From Cryptomeria japonica (lineage: Eukaryota > Streptophyta > Pinopsida > Cupressales > Cupressaceae), in assembly GCF_030272615.1 (NCBI RefSeq), contig NC_081406.1:267786520-267850519 (forward strand): DNA of 64,000 nucleotides. The letters are read 5' to 3'. The notes beneath the pieces are model-generated. The model was not told the origin of the DNA, did not search any database, and was given only the letters and a program-made list of their open reading frames with translations. Below, in pieces: positions 43,707 through 55,303 of the stretch. A program made the translations under genes and the position numbers. Within the stretch, counting starts at the first letter, position 1. Every line of letters starts with the position of its first letter.

Positions 43707-44252
43707 CTAATTAGAGTCAAAGACCTGCCAATTCACTTGGTTATCAAGCACTACAAGTCTCACCGCAAGTCTGATATATTGTTCTTTCTCTATTGCAACA
43801 TGATATGGAATGTCATGTTGAGCACCAAGAGCATCTAATTGGTCAACATACTTATTTTGATTTCTAGGGATACTATAAATATTGAATGCCTCAAAACCTT
43901 CGATTAGCTCCCATGCTCTATGCTTGTAGGACTTGAGAAGGTTGTTCTTGGTGGTGCTCTGATCTCTAATCTGATTTACAACTAACTCACTATCCCCATA
44001 TAACTTCAATGATTTTATCCATCTCTTTTGTGTCATTTGGAGACCCAAAATCAGAGCTTCATACTCAACCACATTATTAGTGAAACCAAAATGAAGTCTG
44101 AAAGAAAAATTATATTTCTCCCCTTTAGGAGAAATCAGTAGCACACCAGTCCATGCACCATTTTTGTTCCTTGAGCCATCAAAGAACATATACCACAGTC
44201 CATGCATGTCATTGTCTTCTTTTGAGAGATTGAGGAGGGGCATCCTTTTCAT
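43707..44252 (-). pseudogene. Gypsy-C upstream RNase H domain, all four acidic residues kept
   Basis: The open segment of 181 codons starts before the domain. Visible catalytic set: D in M-F-F-D-G-S-R, E in V-V-E-Y-E-A-L, D in L-Y-G-D-S-E-L-V-V, D in Y-V-D-Q-L-D-A-L. F-T-N-N precedes the Glu. This is the RNase HI-like second RNase H of Tat elements, here between protease and RT. It would help remove template or primer RNA. No inactivating lesion is seen inside the domain. Confidence 0.85.
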
Positions 44253-45540
44253 GGATGTAATAGGTACCTAGGCCCATGTCTTTGATCTCATCAATGGGAT
44301 CAAATTGAAATGCATTTTCCCAATCATCAAGTAGGCAATCAGTAACCTCTTCCAATTGAGTTACAGGTTCTCTCACTGAAATTTCTTCTTTCTCCTCATG
44401 GAGAGTATAATTCATGTTGATAGGACTTGGGATATAGGGCTCTATATGATCATTGGTGATAGGATCAGCCCTAATGGTTAATTTGGTACCATATATTGTC
44501 CTCAACAACATGTGAGACCAATCAAAAGATAGGTATCCACCTATCTTAGCAGTGAATTCCCTAGATAAACAAATGGTAAAATAAGAAGGGAGGTCAATCA
44601 CTTAAATGTATTCCAACACACTACAACCCAGGAATACATACAAGGTAGATTTATCCTTAATGACCCCAATAGTCTAAATTGATGTGCCATCAAGTTGCAC
44701 AACTCCTCTTGTGATAGGTTCATATTTGATACCTAGGCAGTTAGTTATTCCCTTAGGCATAACTCAACTACTAGCCCCACTATCTATTATACAATTATGA
44801 ACAGGTTTATCTCCTATGATTGATGATAAATAAAAAGGGGGAGGCTTACTGATTTTATTTGGATTGTCTGCCTCCAAAGGTTGCATCAAGCTTGTAGGAG
44901 TGGAAGAGATGCTACCTTTTCTTGGAACCTCTTCAACATCCATCCCACTTATTTCCTCTTGAAGTAGGTATCTCAAAGATGGGATAGCAAGAGCATACCA
45001 CATAGATACATTGATGTTGGCCCTCTTCATCCATTCAAAAATATTAAAGGGGATGGCAACCTTAGCAGGGACCTTTGTAGTAGCAATATCAAGCTTTGAT
45101 ATTGTAGTAACCCTAGGTGACTCCCCTTGTGTGATCTTTTGAGTTAAATCCTATTCTATATTTGGAGGAATCACCTTATAAAGGCTCTTTGGAATTGTAG
45201 TCTTCATGGAAGCCTATGGAGTTTGAGTTGTTGTGGTAGAAGAAATAGTAGGGTCCATGGACCTCTTTTTTGACCATGTATTGTTGGCCACATTGTCCCC
45301 ACTTGTTTGATTTATTCCATAGAAATCAGCCTCCTACCAATTCATAAAAGTTGTATCTCCCTATGGATGACTAGAACCATCAATAAACTATTGCTATCAT
45401 GATATCGTTGGCTCATTTTGTGATACTAAGGCCTGAGAGAACTTACCATTCTGGCATGCAACCTGATTATGTGGTTGATTGCATGGGACACACCAATCTT
45501 GTTCTTGAGCAAGATTGTTCTGAATTGGCACTATAGTCAC
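44253..45540 (-). pseudogene. Gypsy-C gag end and protease
   Basis: From 45540 the minus strand reads a gag tail with W-C-V-P-C-N-Q-P-H-N-Q-V-A-C (C-x2-C-x3-H-x4-C; about 45465-45510), several stops, then open 44764-45030 ending C-I-I-D-S-G-A-S-S, the retropepsin active site (about 44765-44785). After stops, 44209-44601 carries the end of protease and an acidic linker (F-T-I-C-L-S-R-E-F). The frame is damaged at 44600-44760. Confidence 0.78.
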
Positions 45541-45547
45541 ATAAATC

Positions 45548-47014
45548 TGTCTATTTTAATTAAATGAATATTTTCTATTTATTTGATTAAAAACCAACTA
45601 GCCAATTGTTAATTAAATTAACATTTAATTAATTCATCTTCAAAATATTCTCCTATTAATTAAATAAATTATTCAATTTATTTAATTAATTCATTAAACC
45701 AAAATCACAATCAATTAAATGAATAAATTCTATTTATTTCATTTAATCCCCTTTCCTCTTTTAAATAAATTAAATAAAACATTTATTTAAATCATTAAAT
45801 CCCCCCCACTTGCATTCTCCTAAAAATACAACTTGCTCCTATTTGTTGAAATAAATGAATTTTATTTTAATAAAAATCCTATTTTCTCTCACCCATCAAA
45901 CCCACTTGCAATCCTAATCCCCTTCTAGATTCTTCTAAACCCCTTTCTAATTAGCCTAATTCATTCCCTAAATATTGTCACATTCCTAAGCAACTTGGAG
46001 TCACTTCTCAAAGACTTCAAAGTCTTTGAAAAGCATTAAATGCTTTGTGTGTTCAATAATTTAACCTCTAAAGTCTTCCAAACCACTAATGGCTCTTACA
46101 TGACCATTAATGGCTCTTACATAACCATTTATGGTTAAATCCACTTGCACCCATGGTTAAAGACTTTAACCCCTAACTCAACCCTCATGTGACCCATGTG
46201 TCTCCTCAAGCATTTATTGCTTTGACCATGGTTATCCTCACTAACTCTTGCACAAGAGTTTATCCATTGGATAAAAGCATTATTCTTTGGATAGTGAATT
46301 TATTCACTCAACCCAACCTTAACCTTACCTCCCAAGTTAACCCTCAAGTCATTTCAAGCATTTAATGTTTATTCCCTCTCCTCTTAACCCATCTCATGTT
46401 GACACTTGTCAACATGGGATTAGGTTGAAAGCCCTCTCATGGATTCAATATCATTCAATCTTGACCCTTGTTGAGATTAGTCAATCTCAACCATCCATTG
46501 CTCCATTTTATTTATAAATAGAGCTCATTTCTTCATAATCCAGATCCTAAAAACTTGTATGCATTTACATTATAGTCATTTTTAGAGAAAATTTAGCATA
46601 AATCAATCATATTCACTCTTTTGGTTTAAAATCAACTCTAGCTAATTAGATAATCTCTCATTTTTAGCTTTTGTTCACACTTGCATAGCATTTAGATTAA
46701 TCATTTTCAATCTTGAATCTCCATAAGGCATCCATAGTGCAAAAAGCTGCTGAGAGCTACACTAATTTGGAACTTGGAGAGGAGAGGAACAAGGGAGGAG
46801 GAGCTACAAGCATGGTGGAAGGCATTTGGAGATGTCTTCTTTCATTTGTTTTCATAGTTAAATGCTTCATTATATTTTTAGTGTCTCTCTTGGTATTCCT
46901 GCTTAGGTTAGTCTTTGGCTGATTAACACTAACTCTTCTTTGTTTCTTTTTTTTTCTTGTGTTATACAACCACAGGTTCTTGTCTAAACATTAACCCCTT
47001 TTTGCAGAGCATCA
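45548..47014 (+). repeat. Gypsy-D 5' LTR (inferred), about 1.47 kb
   Basis: Starts TGTCTATTTTAATTAAATG, where Gypsy-C coding sequence stops. Ends near AGAGCATCA, before a primer-site-like sequence. The first 280 bp are AATTAAATGAAT-rich. TATAAATAG at 46513-46521 could be the core promoter. A 23-bp segment (TAATGGCTCTTACATGACC) is duplicated at 46089-46130. No second copy is available to confirm the ends. Confidence 0.6.
46513..46521 (+). promoter_or_regulatory. Candidate TATA box in Gypsy-D LTR
   Basis: TATAAATAG lies about 500 bp before the inferred LTR end, at a sensible distance from the LTR centre for the U3-R border, with GAGCTCATTTC just downstream. Confidence 0.5.
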
Positions 47015-47015
47015 T

Positions 47016-47027
47016 TTGGTGAACCCA
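47016..47027 (+). other. Candidate Gypsy-D primer-binding site
   Basis: TTGGTGAACCCAACATG follows the inferred LTR end by one or two bases, the right place for a tRNA primer site. I cannot name the tRNA with confidence. Confidence 0.45.
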
Positions 47028-47095
47028 ACATGAATCAAACACGCAACCTTTTGAAACTACTAACTTGTTTGACTATTTTAATTGACACACAGGTT

Positions 47096-47355
47096 GCACT
47101 TTGGTGCTTTTGTTCGCGCTTTAGTGCTATTGAAATTTGATCTTTTAGCACTATTGTTCCCACAATAGTGCTATTGTCTCAAATTTGGTGCTATTGTTCT
47201 TAGTATAGCGCTTTTGACTATTAAGTACCACTTTTTCCCCTGTTTTAGCGCTTTTGATTTTCTGTATAACTAGACTCTTGTAACGCTTTTGTCATTACTG
47301 TCGTGCTTTTGTGTTAAGTAGCACTTCTGTTCTCACATAGAGTAGCGCTATTGTA
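47096..47355 (+). repeat. Array of about twelve GYGCTWTTG motifs in the Gypsy-D leader
   Basis: Copies near 47104, 47125, 47147, 47167, 47187, 47207, 47230, 47247, 47282, 47302, 47319 and 47344, spaced about 15-35 bases, e.g. AGTGCTATTG, AGCGCTTTTG, AGCACTATTG. Flanks between copies are unrelated, so this is a motif array rather than a simple tandem repeat. Confidence 0.85.
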
Positions 47356-48887
47356 ACAGAGTGTTGTAGAAAAATACCTTGTAACCAAAAACCCAAAAAA
47401 TTTAGGCTTGTGGAAGCCCCCCATATATGCACATTTTTCTAACTTTTTTTCTTTTGTGCAGGTTTTGACTAACCCCTACAATAGAAGTTTTTAGTGATTT
47501 TTAGCTTAGGAAGTATATTTGTTTTTATTGCTAACTTTGTCTTTCAAGTTGGGATAAAATAAACTCACTTTCTTTTTGGTTAAAATAAACTATACTTTCC
47601 TTTGGGTTTTAAAAATTCACCATATCTTTCATTTGGAGCTCTAAAAAGGATATCATTGTTACAAGCTAAAAAGAACCACAAAAACTCAAACAAAAACAAC
47701 TTTATTTCTTGCAAGTTAGTATTCATTTTTCTTTTTGGTGCTTAAAAATCAACAACACAAATTTTGATTTCCTTGCATCAATCCAAATTTAAAAATCATA
47801 ATCCACACTTGGTTTTTGGGCAAATAAAAAGAACAGTCAACTTGTCTCATTTTGCAAAGTGATTTACTTTAGGCAAACATGCTTTTCATTAAGTTGACCA
47901 GGATTTCATTTTTTCCCTAGTTTACTCAACATATTTCCTTTGAAGGATAAAACAACACCATGACTGTTGGAGTAACATCTCCAAATAGTTAGATCACCAT
48001 TGCAATGACAAGTTAAAAAGAACAAGTGTATTTTGTCTTTGGCACACTTGTGCAAAAGAGTTTGTCGAGTGGTCCTATTTCTAACACACACTATCCTCTC
48101 CCTTGGCTTTCGTGGTCCTAGGTGCAAGAGAAAAGTGTTAGTACCACTCAAATTTTATCTTTTTAAGAGAGGCCTGCCAAGAGACACATCACTCTTGGGA
48201 ACGACCTCGAGCGGTAAATCCTTCGAGCCGCTATAGAAATCAGGTGTGAGCGAAAGATGTAGCCTTGGGTATAGTTGTTCCTACAATGTAACTTTCTGAA
48301 AGGACAAATGGGCCCCACCACAAGTTACAAGGCTCTTAAGTGAGTCACTATAGAATGAACTTATGTCCAAAGACATAAAAAATTACTAAACACCTTTATG
48401 TAGTAGCCCACCCGTTCTATTGATTGAGGATATTTGTGATAAATTCAGTGCAAGAGCATAGAAGGTTTTGCTCCCAAGATACTCACCATACAAATTTCCT
48501 TGAGTAGAAACATAGCTTTTTGAAAGGTTACTTGTAACCCGATAAAAGTGGTGACTACCCCATCATAGGGATCATCTATTTGTTATGCTCGTGCAAGACT
48601 TAGTATATCACATCCTTACCTGCCACGGCGGGATTCATAAGGTATGTAGTACCAAAGTTGAAGAAATATCAAGATGTGGGCTGAAATTATTGCAACTGGC
48701 CATTTGACCTTAGGGATAAAGAGTGTTTGAAGTGTTTTTCATTTTGAGTCAAGACCAGTGCAAATTGAGCCGACTTCAGGCTTTGGAAACACCTACAATA
48801 CATTTTGAAGGAAAGGGTCATAAAAAGTTCAAAAGATTGGGTTGATCTAGACCCACACCTATATGTGCCTTTCGAGGCAACATTCTT
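47356..48887 (+). other. Gypsy-D leader, non-coding part
   Basis: No domain on either strand; small frames are uninformative. It lies between the motif array and the leader ORF, in the untranslated leader of the element RNA. Confidence 0.55.
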
Positions 48888-49403
48888 GTGTTTGTGTGCT
48901 TGCTTTGTTTTCTTGTCAAAGGAAAAATCAAAAATCAGTTCCAAAAACAAGTATTCATCCAGCATAAACACTTACAAAATACCAAACAAAAGATCAAAAA
49001 CAAAAGAGCAACAACAAAAGTATCACACTATATGACCATTCTTTACATCTTAAGAAAGAAGAATCTTCATCAACATGTCAACTTGAAGAGAAAACCATTG
49101 AGATCAAAGGCTTTCATCAAAAGAAGGAAATTCTTCTATCTTAATAGACAAATCTTTGTCTCTCATAGAACCTTGTTACGTCACATGCGTCTATATCTTC
49201 AAGGGAAATCAAACGAGTTTGATCAAGAATCATTAAACCATAGAGCTTTAACTCAATATCAAGCTTTGAGTTATCACAAAAATAAGGGAGACAAGATCAA
49301 TAATGCCTTCTTTCCAGACATTTATATCACATATAGCTCAGCTAGGGAAGAACCACCAACCCCTGAGCAAGAAGAGGAAGAATTTGTTCCTTTTGTAACA
49401 TAG
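48888..49403 (+). CDS. Gypsy-D leader ORF, unknown, 171 codons
   Basis: Open from 48888 to TAG at 49401-49403, 444 bases before gag, in a different frame from gag. The N-terminus is hydrophobic (M-F-V-C-L-L-C-F-L), the centre very basic (many K and R), and the end acidic (P-E-Q-E-E-E-E-F). No domain recognised. Its length in an AT-rich, much-mutated element is notable, and some Tat-lineage elements do carry an ORF before gag, but chance is not excluded. Confidence 0.4.
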   Translation: MFVCLLCFLVKGKIKNQFQKQVFIQHKHLQNTKQKIKNKRATTKVSHYMTILYILRKKNLHQHVNLKRKPLRSKAFIKRRKFFYLNRQIFVSHRTLLRHMRLYLQGKSNEFDQESLNHRALTQYQALSYHKNKGDKINNAFFPDIYITYSSAREEPPTPEQEEEEFVPFVT

Positions 49404-49846
49404 TTTTTATTGAAGTACATTTCATCCATTTTCCACATTCACACATCATCAATCCATTCCAACTCTCAAAACATTAAGAGGTTCTTGTCCTAAGTTCTAT
49501 TTTGATATTGCTTGAATCAAACACAAACACATCACTTTTTAGAGTGTCTCTACATCTAGGATAAACTCATCCTAAGAGGCATTTCTACGCAGGTTAAAAG
49601 TGGTCTATGAGTGAATCCTCTCATTACTAGGTAGTTGGGTCTATAACACATCTCAGATCTCTCTAAACTTTATCACATCAAACTTTGTCAATCAAACACA
49701 ACAAGCAATTCAAGAAAGAACTTTGGTAACATCTACCTTTAGTGCTAGGGATCTGTATGCAAAACACATCACCAAACATCAATCTTTCATTCCATCACCA
49801 ACTCATCATCATTTTCATCAAACTTCAACAAAAACTTGTAAACAAA

Positions 49847-51754
49847 ATGGCTCAAACTAGATCAAGGTCTAGACAACAAGAAATTGAGGAAGAAGAGGAG
49901 GAAAATATCAATGAATTCCAAGAAGCTCTTGGAGGAAATCCAAATGATGAAAATCCAAGTATTTCTACTCCTGCGGAAATACAAAGGGCACAAAACATCC
50001 CTCTCTTTAATAGAGTTTTTGACGAAATACTCAGGAGCAATGTTGATGCTCACTTTTTAAGACTTGCTCAAGAGGGAGCCAAACTACCCTCTAATTTTGA
50101 TGTGGCACAACTAAAGAAAGCATCAGAATGCCAAAGTCGTAATGAGGATGAAAGAGGTCAAGATCACATCAGACACAATCTTCATCAAGGTAATCCCCCA
50201 CCTCCTCCTCCTTCAAATGAAATAGACATGTTGCGGCAACAAGTTGAGAATCTCGCCCAACAACTTCATAGCGGTGTGAAAACTAATCAGTTTTCACTTA
50301 ATGACATTTGTCCCTATCCCTTTGATAGGAATATTCATATGCCACCTTTTCCACGAGGGTTTGAAACACCCAAGTTTGAAAAGTACCGAGGAAAAGGAGA
50401 TCTTCATGATCATGTTAGACAATTCCATTCAGCTTGCCTCGAAGTGGCATACAAGGACACATACCTAATGCGACTTTTTCCCCAAAGTTTGGGAGGAACA
50501 ACCACATGATGGTTTTCCTGACTACCAGGTGGCATTAGGGCCTTTGAAGAACTAGTCCAGAAGTTCCTAGCACATTACTCACACAATATTGAATGTGATA
50601 TCACCATGGTGGATCTATGTAACACTAAGCAAAAACTAGGCGAGCTATTTTCAGTCTTTCTGCAACAATGGCGTCAAATGTCTAGGAGATGTTCTCTTTA
50701 GTTACCTAAACAAGAACTAGTGGAAATATTTATTTCCAATTTAAACAATGAAATGGAATTTCACCTAGACGTAAAAGACACAGTCTCTTTCAATTACATG
50801 ATCACCAAAGGTTTAAAATGCGAGCGAGCTCTCATTAAAAAAAAGCTTATCAAGATATACAATGAGCCAAAGGATGGCCCTTGCCTGCACTTCAATAGTG
50901 ACAAGCCTAACTTCTAGAAAAAAAACAAAAACATCGTCAATGACAGGGTTGTGGATGCAAGAACTATCAAAAGTTCACAACTTGTGGTCGGATTTGTAGG
51001 ATAGAACCCCCCACCCAAGAATAACGCGGTATCTCCTCCAAATCAAGGACACAATATATCTCAAGAGGAACCTAGATAGCATCAGCAAAATTTTAAACCA
51101 AAACAAACATACACTCCATTAGGGGAACCTATTGAAACGGTGTTACATCAGTTGGTTTCTCAAAATATAGTGACCTTACCCAAAACATCAAATTACGAAC
51201 CTCAAGTCAAACCTTCATGGTGGAGGGATACTGAACATTGTGATTTCCATCAAGGGAAAGGGCATAAGACAAGCAATTGTCACATATTGAAAGATCTTAT
51301 TGACCAAGGTGAGATCGAAACTAAAGGACACGACCCAAAAACAACAAACAATGATCATCTCATGTTTAAGAATCCACTTCCATCACAAGATCAAAGGGGT
51401 CCTTCCACTTCATGGTGAGACATAGATACCATTGATTATACATGCACCGTCTATAATTACATTGTGAATCACCTATATGATGCTAGTGAACAAATTATAA
51501 CTATTACCATCAAGAATCCCAGCTCCACTTGCAATGTTGTTACACGTCGTGGCAAGATTACCATAAAAGCAGCTCCACAAGGAACCACATCTATCCCAAA
51601 GCAGTATAACCTTGTGGACCAATTAGATAAAATGCCAACACTAATATCTATCTTAGAGCTATTGCACCTATCTCCATCTCATAAAACAATCTTGGATCAA
51701 GCTCTCCAATAGGCATCAGTTCCTCCAAATCTAAATACAAATTAGTTCCAAGCC
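49847..51754 (+). pseudogene. Gypsy-D gag, one frame with several stops
   Basis: The start is placed at ATG 49847 (M-A-Q-T-R-S-R-S), because the 35 codons open upstream look like untranslated leader. An acidic run follows (E-I-E-E-E-E-E-E). The gag core starts near 50320 (P-P-F-P-R-G-F-E-T-P-K-F-E-K-Y) and continues past stops at 50510, 50522 and 50699 (F-L-A-H-Y, L-F-S-V-F-L-Q-Q-W). A zinc-knuckle-like C-D-F-H-x-x-x-G-H-K-T-S-N-C is at about 51240-51285. Further stops near 50915, 51001, 51076, 51416, 51710 and 51743. No frameshift seen. Confidence 0.87.
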
Positions 51755-53203
51755 ATGGTTGGCAATCTAAGGTCATCAACTTGTCTCACTTTCTTTGAAA
51801 GTGACAACACATCCTTCCAGAAACCTCATAACGCATCACTCCACATTGAAGGATTTATCAATCAACATAGGATCAAGCGAGTCTTGATCGACAATGGAGC
51901 AGGCCTGAATATCTATACACTACAATTAGTCACAGCATTGGGATATGCAATTGAATTAGTGGATCCCTCCAAGAAGATAACAATCAAAGCCTATGATGAT
52001 GCAGAGTGTTCATCTAAAGGAGCTGTTGTGCTACTAATGCAAGTGGGCCCAGTGGTGAAACACATCATATGTCAAGTTTTGGACCTTCCTCTGCCACATA
52101 ATTTGTTGTTAGGAAGACCTTGGATATACACCATGCAAGTCGTTCCATCCGCCTACCATCACTGTATCAAGTTCCCTCATAATGGTGTAGAAATTATAAT
52201 CTTGGGCGATGCAAATCCCTTTGCATATTGTCACAATATCAATCATCAACCAGAGATTATTGTTCCCAACAATAGAGAAGCCATCTCATCCACATCATAC
52301 ATAAGTCTAGTCTCTCTTTCCAGTTCAAACACCACTATACCCAAGCAAGAGAAGCTCAAGATGAAAATAACAGAGGAAGGTCCTGGGGAGTATAATTTGA
52401 GCCAACTCTTTTGTGTCAGACAAATGCATACTTCTCCTAGAACTCATGGTAAACCTCAACGGTTACTTCAAACACCACTGGTCCAACCAGCATGCACTTT
52501 GACAACTTTCATCCTTGGAAAGAGTCAAGAAGAAGAGACCAGAGATGAGGACTTAGCAGAATGGATCTATAAAGATCCTATCACCATGAACATCCCACAA
52601 GATAAGCTTCCCACAGATCAGTATGGAAAAGGCCTTCTCATTATGCAAATAATGGGTTATGATGGTCAGAGTGCTTTGGGACCTTGCAAGCAAGGAAGAC
52701 ATGAACTGTTGCAGCCGAAGTTAAATCCCAAAGATAACACAGGCTTAGGCTTTCAAAAGGAGATCCTTCCTAAGCTCAAATTCAAAGGAAAACCCAACAA
52801 ACCTCTATATCAACCTACTACAAAGAGGTCACCTTTGATTATATCAGTAGCACCAAATACCACACCAACTACCCCACTAAGGCTAAAAATCCCAGCAATA
52901 AGATCCACAACACCAATCATCCCACCAATCAAACCAACAATCCCATCAACCACAACAACCACATCAACAACACCACTAGCACTATCAGAACCCCCAGCAG
53001 TATCAACAACACAAGCAATTTCAGCAGAAGCAACAGACTCAACAATGTTGATACTGCCTATATCGGATTCATTGATTCCCATAATTTTTCCTGTAGCACC
53101 AATCATTTCATCTACAATGGTACATCAGTTGATCACACCTACAGTGTTTAACTCAAAGGATATCCCAGTATGGTATAGTAATCGGCTACTAGAAAGTGAC
53201 TAA
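51755..53203 (+). CDS. Gypsy-D protease with G-patch motif and Pro/Thr-rich linker
   Basis: The 482-codon open segment of the polyprotein. Retropepsin: V-L-I-D-N-G-A-G at about residue 47 (D-N-G where D-S/T-G is usual) and L-L-G-R-P-W-I at about 118. Residues about 287-345 match a G-patch: Y-G-K-G-L-L-I-M-Q-I-M-G-Y-D-G, then A-L-G and K-Q-G-R, then N-T-G-L-G-F. G-patches bind nucleic acid or helicases and also follow protease in some retroviruses. Residues about 360-450 are Thr/Pro/Ser-rich. It starts right after a stop inherited from gag, so 51755 is not a true start. Confidence 0.85.
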   Translation: MVGNLRSSTCLTFFESDNTSFQKPHNASLHIEGFINQHRIKRVLIDNGAGLNIYTLQLVTALGYAIELVDPSKKITIKAYDDAECSSKGAVVLLMQVGPVVKHIICQVLDLPLPHNLLLGRPWIYTMQVVPSAYHHCIKFPHNGVEIIILGDANPFAYCHNINHQPEIIVPNNREAISSTSYISLVSLSSSNTTIPKQEKLKMKITEEGPGEYNLSQLFCVRQMHTSPRTHGKPQRLLQTPLVQPACTLTTFILGKSQEEETRDEDLAEWIYKDPITMNIPQDKLPTDQYGKGLLIMQIMGYDGQSALGPCKQGRHELLQPKLNPKDNTGLGFQKEILPKLKFKGKPNKPLYQPTTKRSPLIISVAPNTTPTTPLRLKIPAIRSTTPIIPPIKPTIPSTTTTTSTTPLALSEPPAVSTTQAISAEATDSTMLILPISDSLIPIIFPVAPIISSTMVHQLITPTVFNSKDIPVWYSNRLLESD

Positions 53204-55303
53204 GAGACTGACTCACATGAGTGGGAATTTGATTCTCTCCATCTTAATACTTCAAATGAGGAAGACGCATGACTACCTCCACCTCACAAAGACATCCCTA
53301 TTTATGGAGAAGCATAGATAAATACCTCTTGGGTTTCTGAACTAGAAACATATTCCACAGACCCTACGTCACATCCTATGCCTGATTCTAACAAGGAGAG
53401 TAGCATCAACGACCTTCACCACAATGTATTAACCCTCACTGACACATCTAACTAACTTAACCTAATCGATGAGGTAATGCCCATTATCCATCTTGAACTC
53501 ATCAAATGGAACCAACCTAATCCCCCATGCCTTGACCACTTCCAAAATGATGAGGCAATCATTGACTTTTTAGAACTACGGGATAACATACCAAGCAGGG
53601 ATCACAAAGCTGGATTTTCCATTGAACTTAATAGTGCAACATACTTCAAGGCGGATGCCAAACCTTATAGCTGCAAAAATATAACAATAAAAGATGGATC
53701 TTCCAGTGAAAACCACACTTTGGCACTGTTTGATCCCACAAAAGTAGAAAGAAAGAGCATATCCAATGGTGAAAACCTCTCTGAGGTGCCTGAGGATGAA
53801 AGGTTTGACATTCTCTCTTCTAGTACACAACAGGAATGATCAATGATTCTGATCAAGGAAACCATAGAATATAAGGTAGGGACTCCTGAAACTCCTCACC
53901 AAATACATCTGGCATCTCTTTTGACTCTAGAGGAACAACCCAAGTTTGTCTAATTCTTCAAACAATGCCAGATCAACTTCGCATGGTCATATACAGACAT
54001 GCCTAGTCTTGATCCTGATTTAGTCATGTATCACCTCACCATAGCAGAAGGAGCCAAGCCTATCAAGCAGATGCTTCGCAAGATGCATCCTCAGATTGCA
54101 GTACTAGTCAAAGAAGAACTTAAGAAACTCTTGGAGGTTGGTTTCATTAGACCAATTGATTATGTAGATTGGATATACAATATTGTGCCTGTCGGAAAAC
54201 CAAATGGGGGCATCCATATTTGTATTGACTTCAGAGATCTGAACAAGGCATGTCCTAAAGATGACTTCCCCCTACCAAACATTGACATAATAGTGGACCT
54301 AACAGTAGGACATGCCATGCTTTCACTCATGGATGGCTTTTCAAGGTACAACCAGATAAAGATTGTACCAGAGGATCAACATAAGACAACCTTCACATGT
54401 CCATGGGGAACATACTACTAGAATATAATGCCTTTTGGTCTAAAGAATGCAGGAGAAACCTATCAAAGAGAAATGACCACCATCTTCCATGACATGATGC
54501 ATACCATAATGGAAGATTATGTTGATGACTTACTGGCAAAATCACTAACAAGAGAAGGTCATCTATAAATATTAGAGAAAATCTTTGACAGACTAGAACA
54601 ATATCATGTTCGACTCAACCCAAAGAAATGTGTCTTTGGAGTAACCTCAGGGAAGCTTCTAGGATACATTGTCTCCAGCAAAGGCATTGAGGTCGATCCT
54701 GCAAAGGTCAAAGCAATCATGGACATGCCACCTCCAAAGAATATCAGTCAGCTAAGGACATTACAAGGGCAGCTTCAATCCATCTAAAGATTCATTGCAC
54801 AACTGGTAGATAAGTGCCACCCCTTTACACACCTGTTACACAAAAACATCCTCTTTCAATGGGATACCAGATGCCAACAAGCATTCCAAATGCTTAAGGA
54901 CTATCTCATGAATACACCATTACTGATCCCACCAAATCCGAGTAAGCCTTTATTACTCTACATCTCAGCAACAAATACAACATTAGGAGTGCTATTGGCT
55001 CAAAACAATGTAGAAGGGAAAGAGTGTGTTGTTTACTACATCTCTCACACACTGGTTGGCTATGAACTCAATTACACACCTATTGAGTGAGCTTGCCTAG
55101 CAGTAATCTTGGCAGTTACTAAACTGAGGCACTATTTGTTAACAAATAAAGTATAGCTCATTGCAAATATCGATCCACTAAAGTACTTACTTAGCAAAGC
55201 AGCATTGACTGACCTCTTGGCCAAATGGGTGATGATTCTAAGTGAATTTGACATCAAGTATGTGGACCGTAAGGCTATCAAGGGTCAAGTTATTGCAGAT
55301 TAG
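53204..55303 (+). pseudogene. Gypsy-D linker, reverse transcriptase and RNase H
   Basis: Same frame as gag. An acidic linker leads to RT, open at 53999-54421: E-L-K-K-L-L-E-V-G-F-I-R-P-I, G-K-P-N-G-G-I-H-I-C-I-D-F-R-D-L-N, L-M-D-G-F-S-R-Y-N. After a TAG at 54420, M-P-F-G-L-K-N-A and the intact Y-V-D-D site at 54518-54529. RNase H about 54890-55300 has Y-I-S-A-T-N and V-V-Y-Y-I-S-H-T-L. Stops near 54566, 54786, 55088, 55154 and 55301; no frameshift. Confidence 0.88.

Larger units (their letters stand above)
40745..45547 (-). mobile_element. Gypsy-C: Tat-like Ty3/gypsy element, internal part only
   Basis: Minus-strand order: gag end with a CCHC-like knuckle, protease, RNase H, linker, RT, second RNase H, integrase. 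The RNase H between protease and RT repeats the order seen in Gypsy-B. The right edge is where the Gypsy-D LTR begins (45548), so Gypsy-D seems to have landed in the Gypsy-C gag. No LTR identified. Confidence 0.85.

Noticed and set aside
53665-53865. Minus-strand frames opposite the Gypsy-D linker
   Set aside because: The plus strand holds the continuous element frame; the minus frames overlap each other and lack domains.
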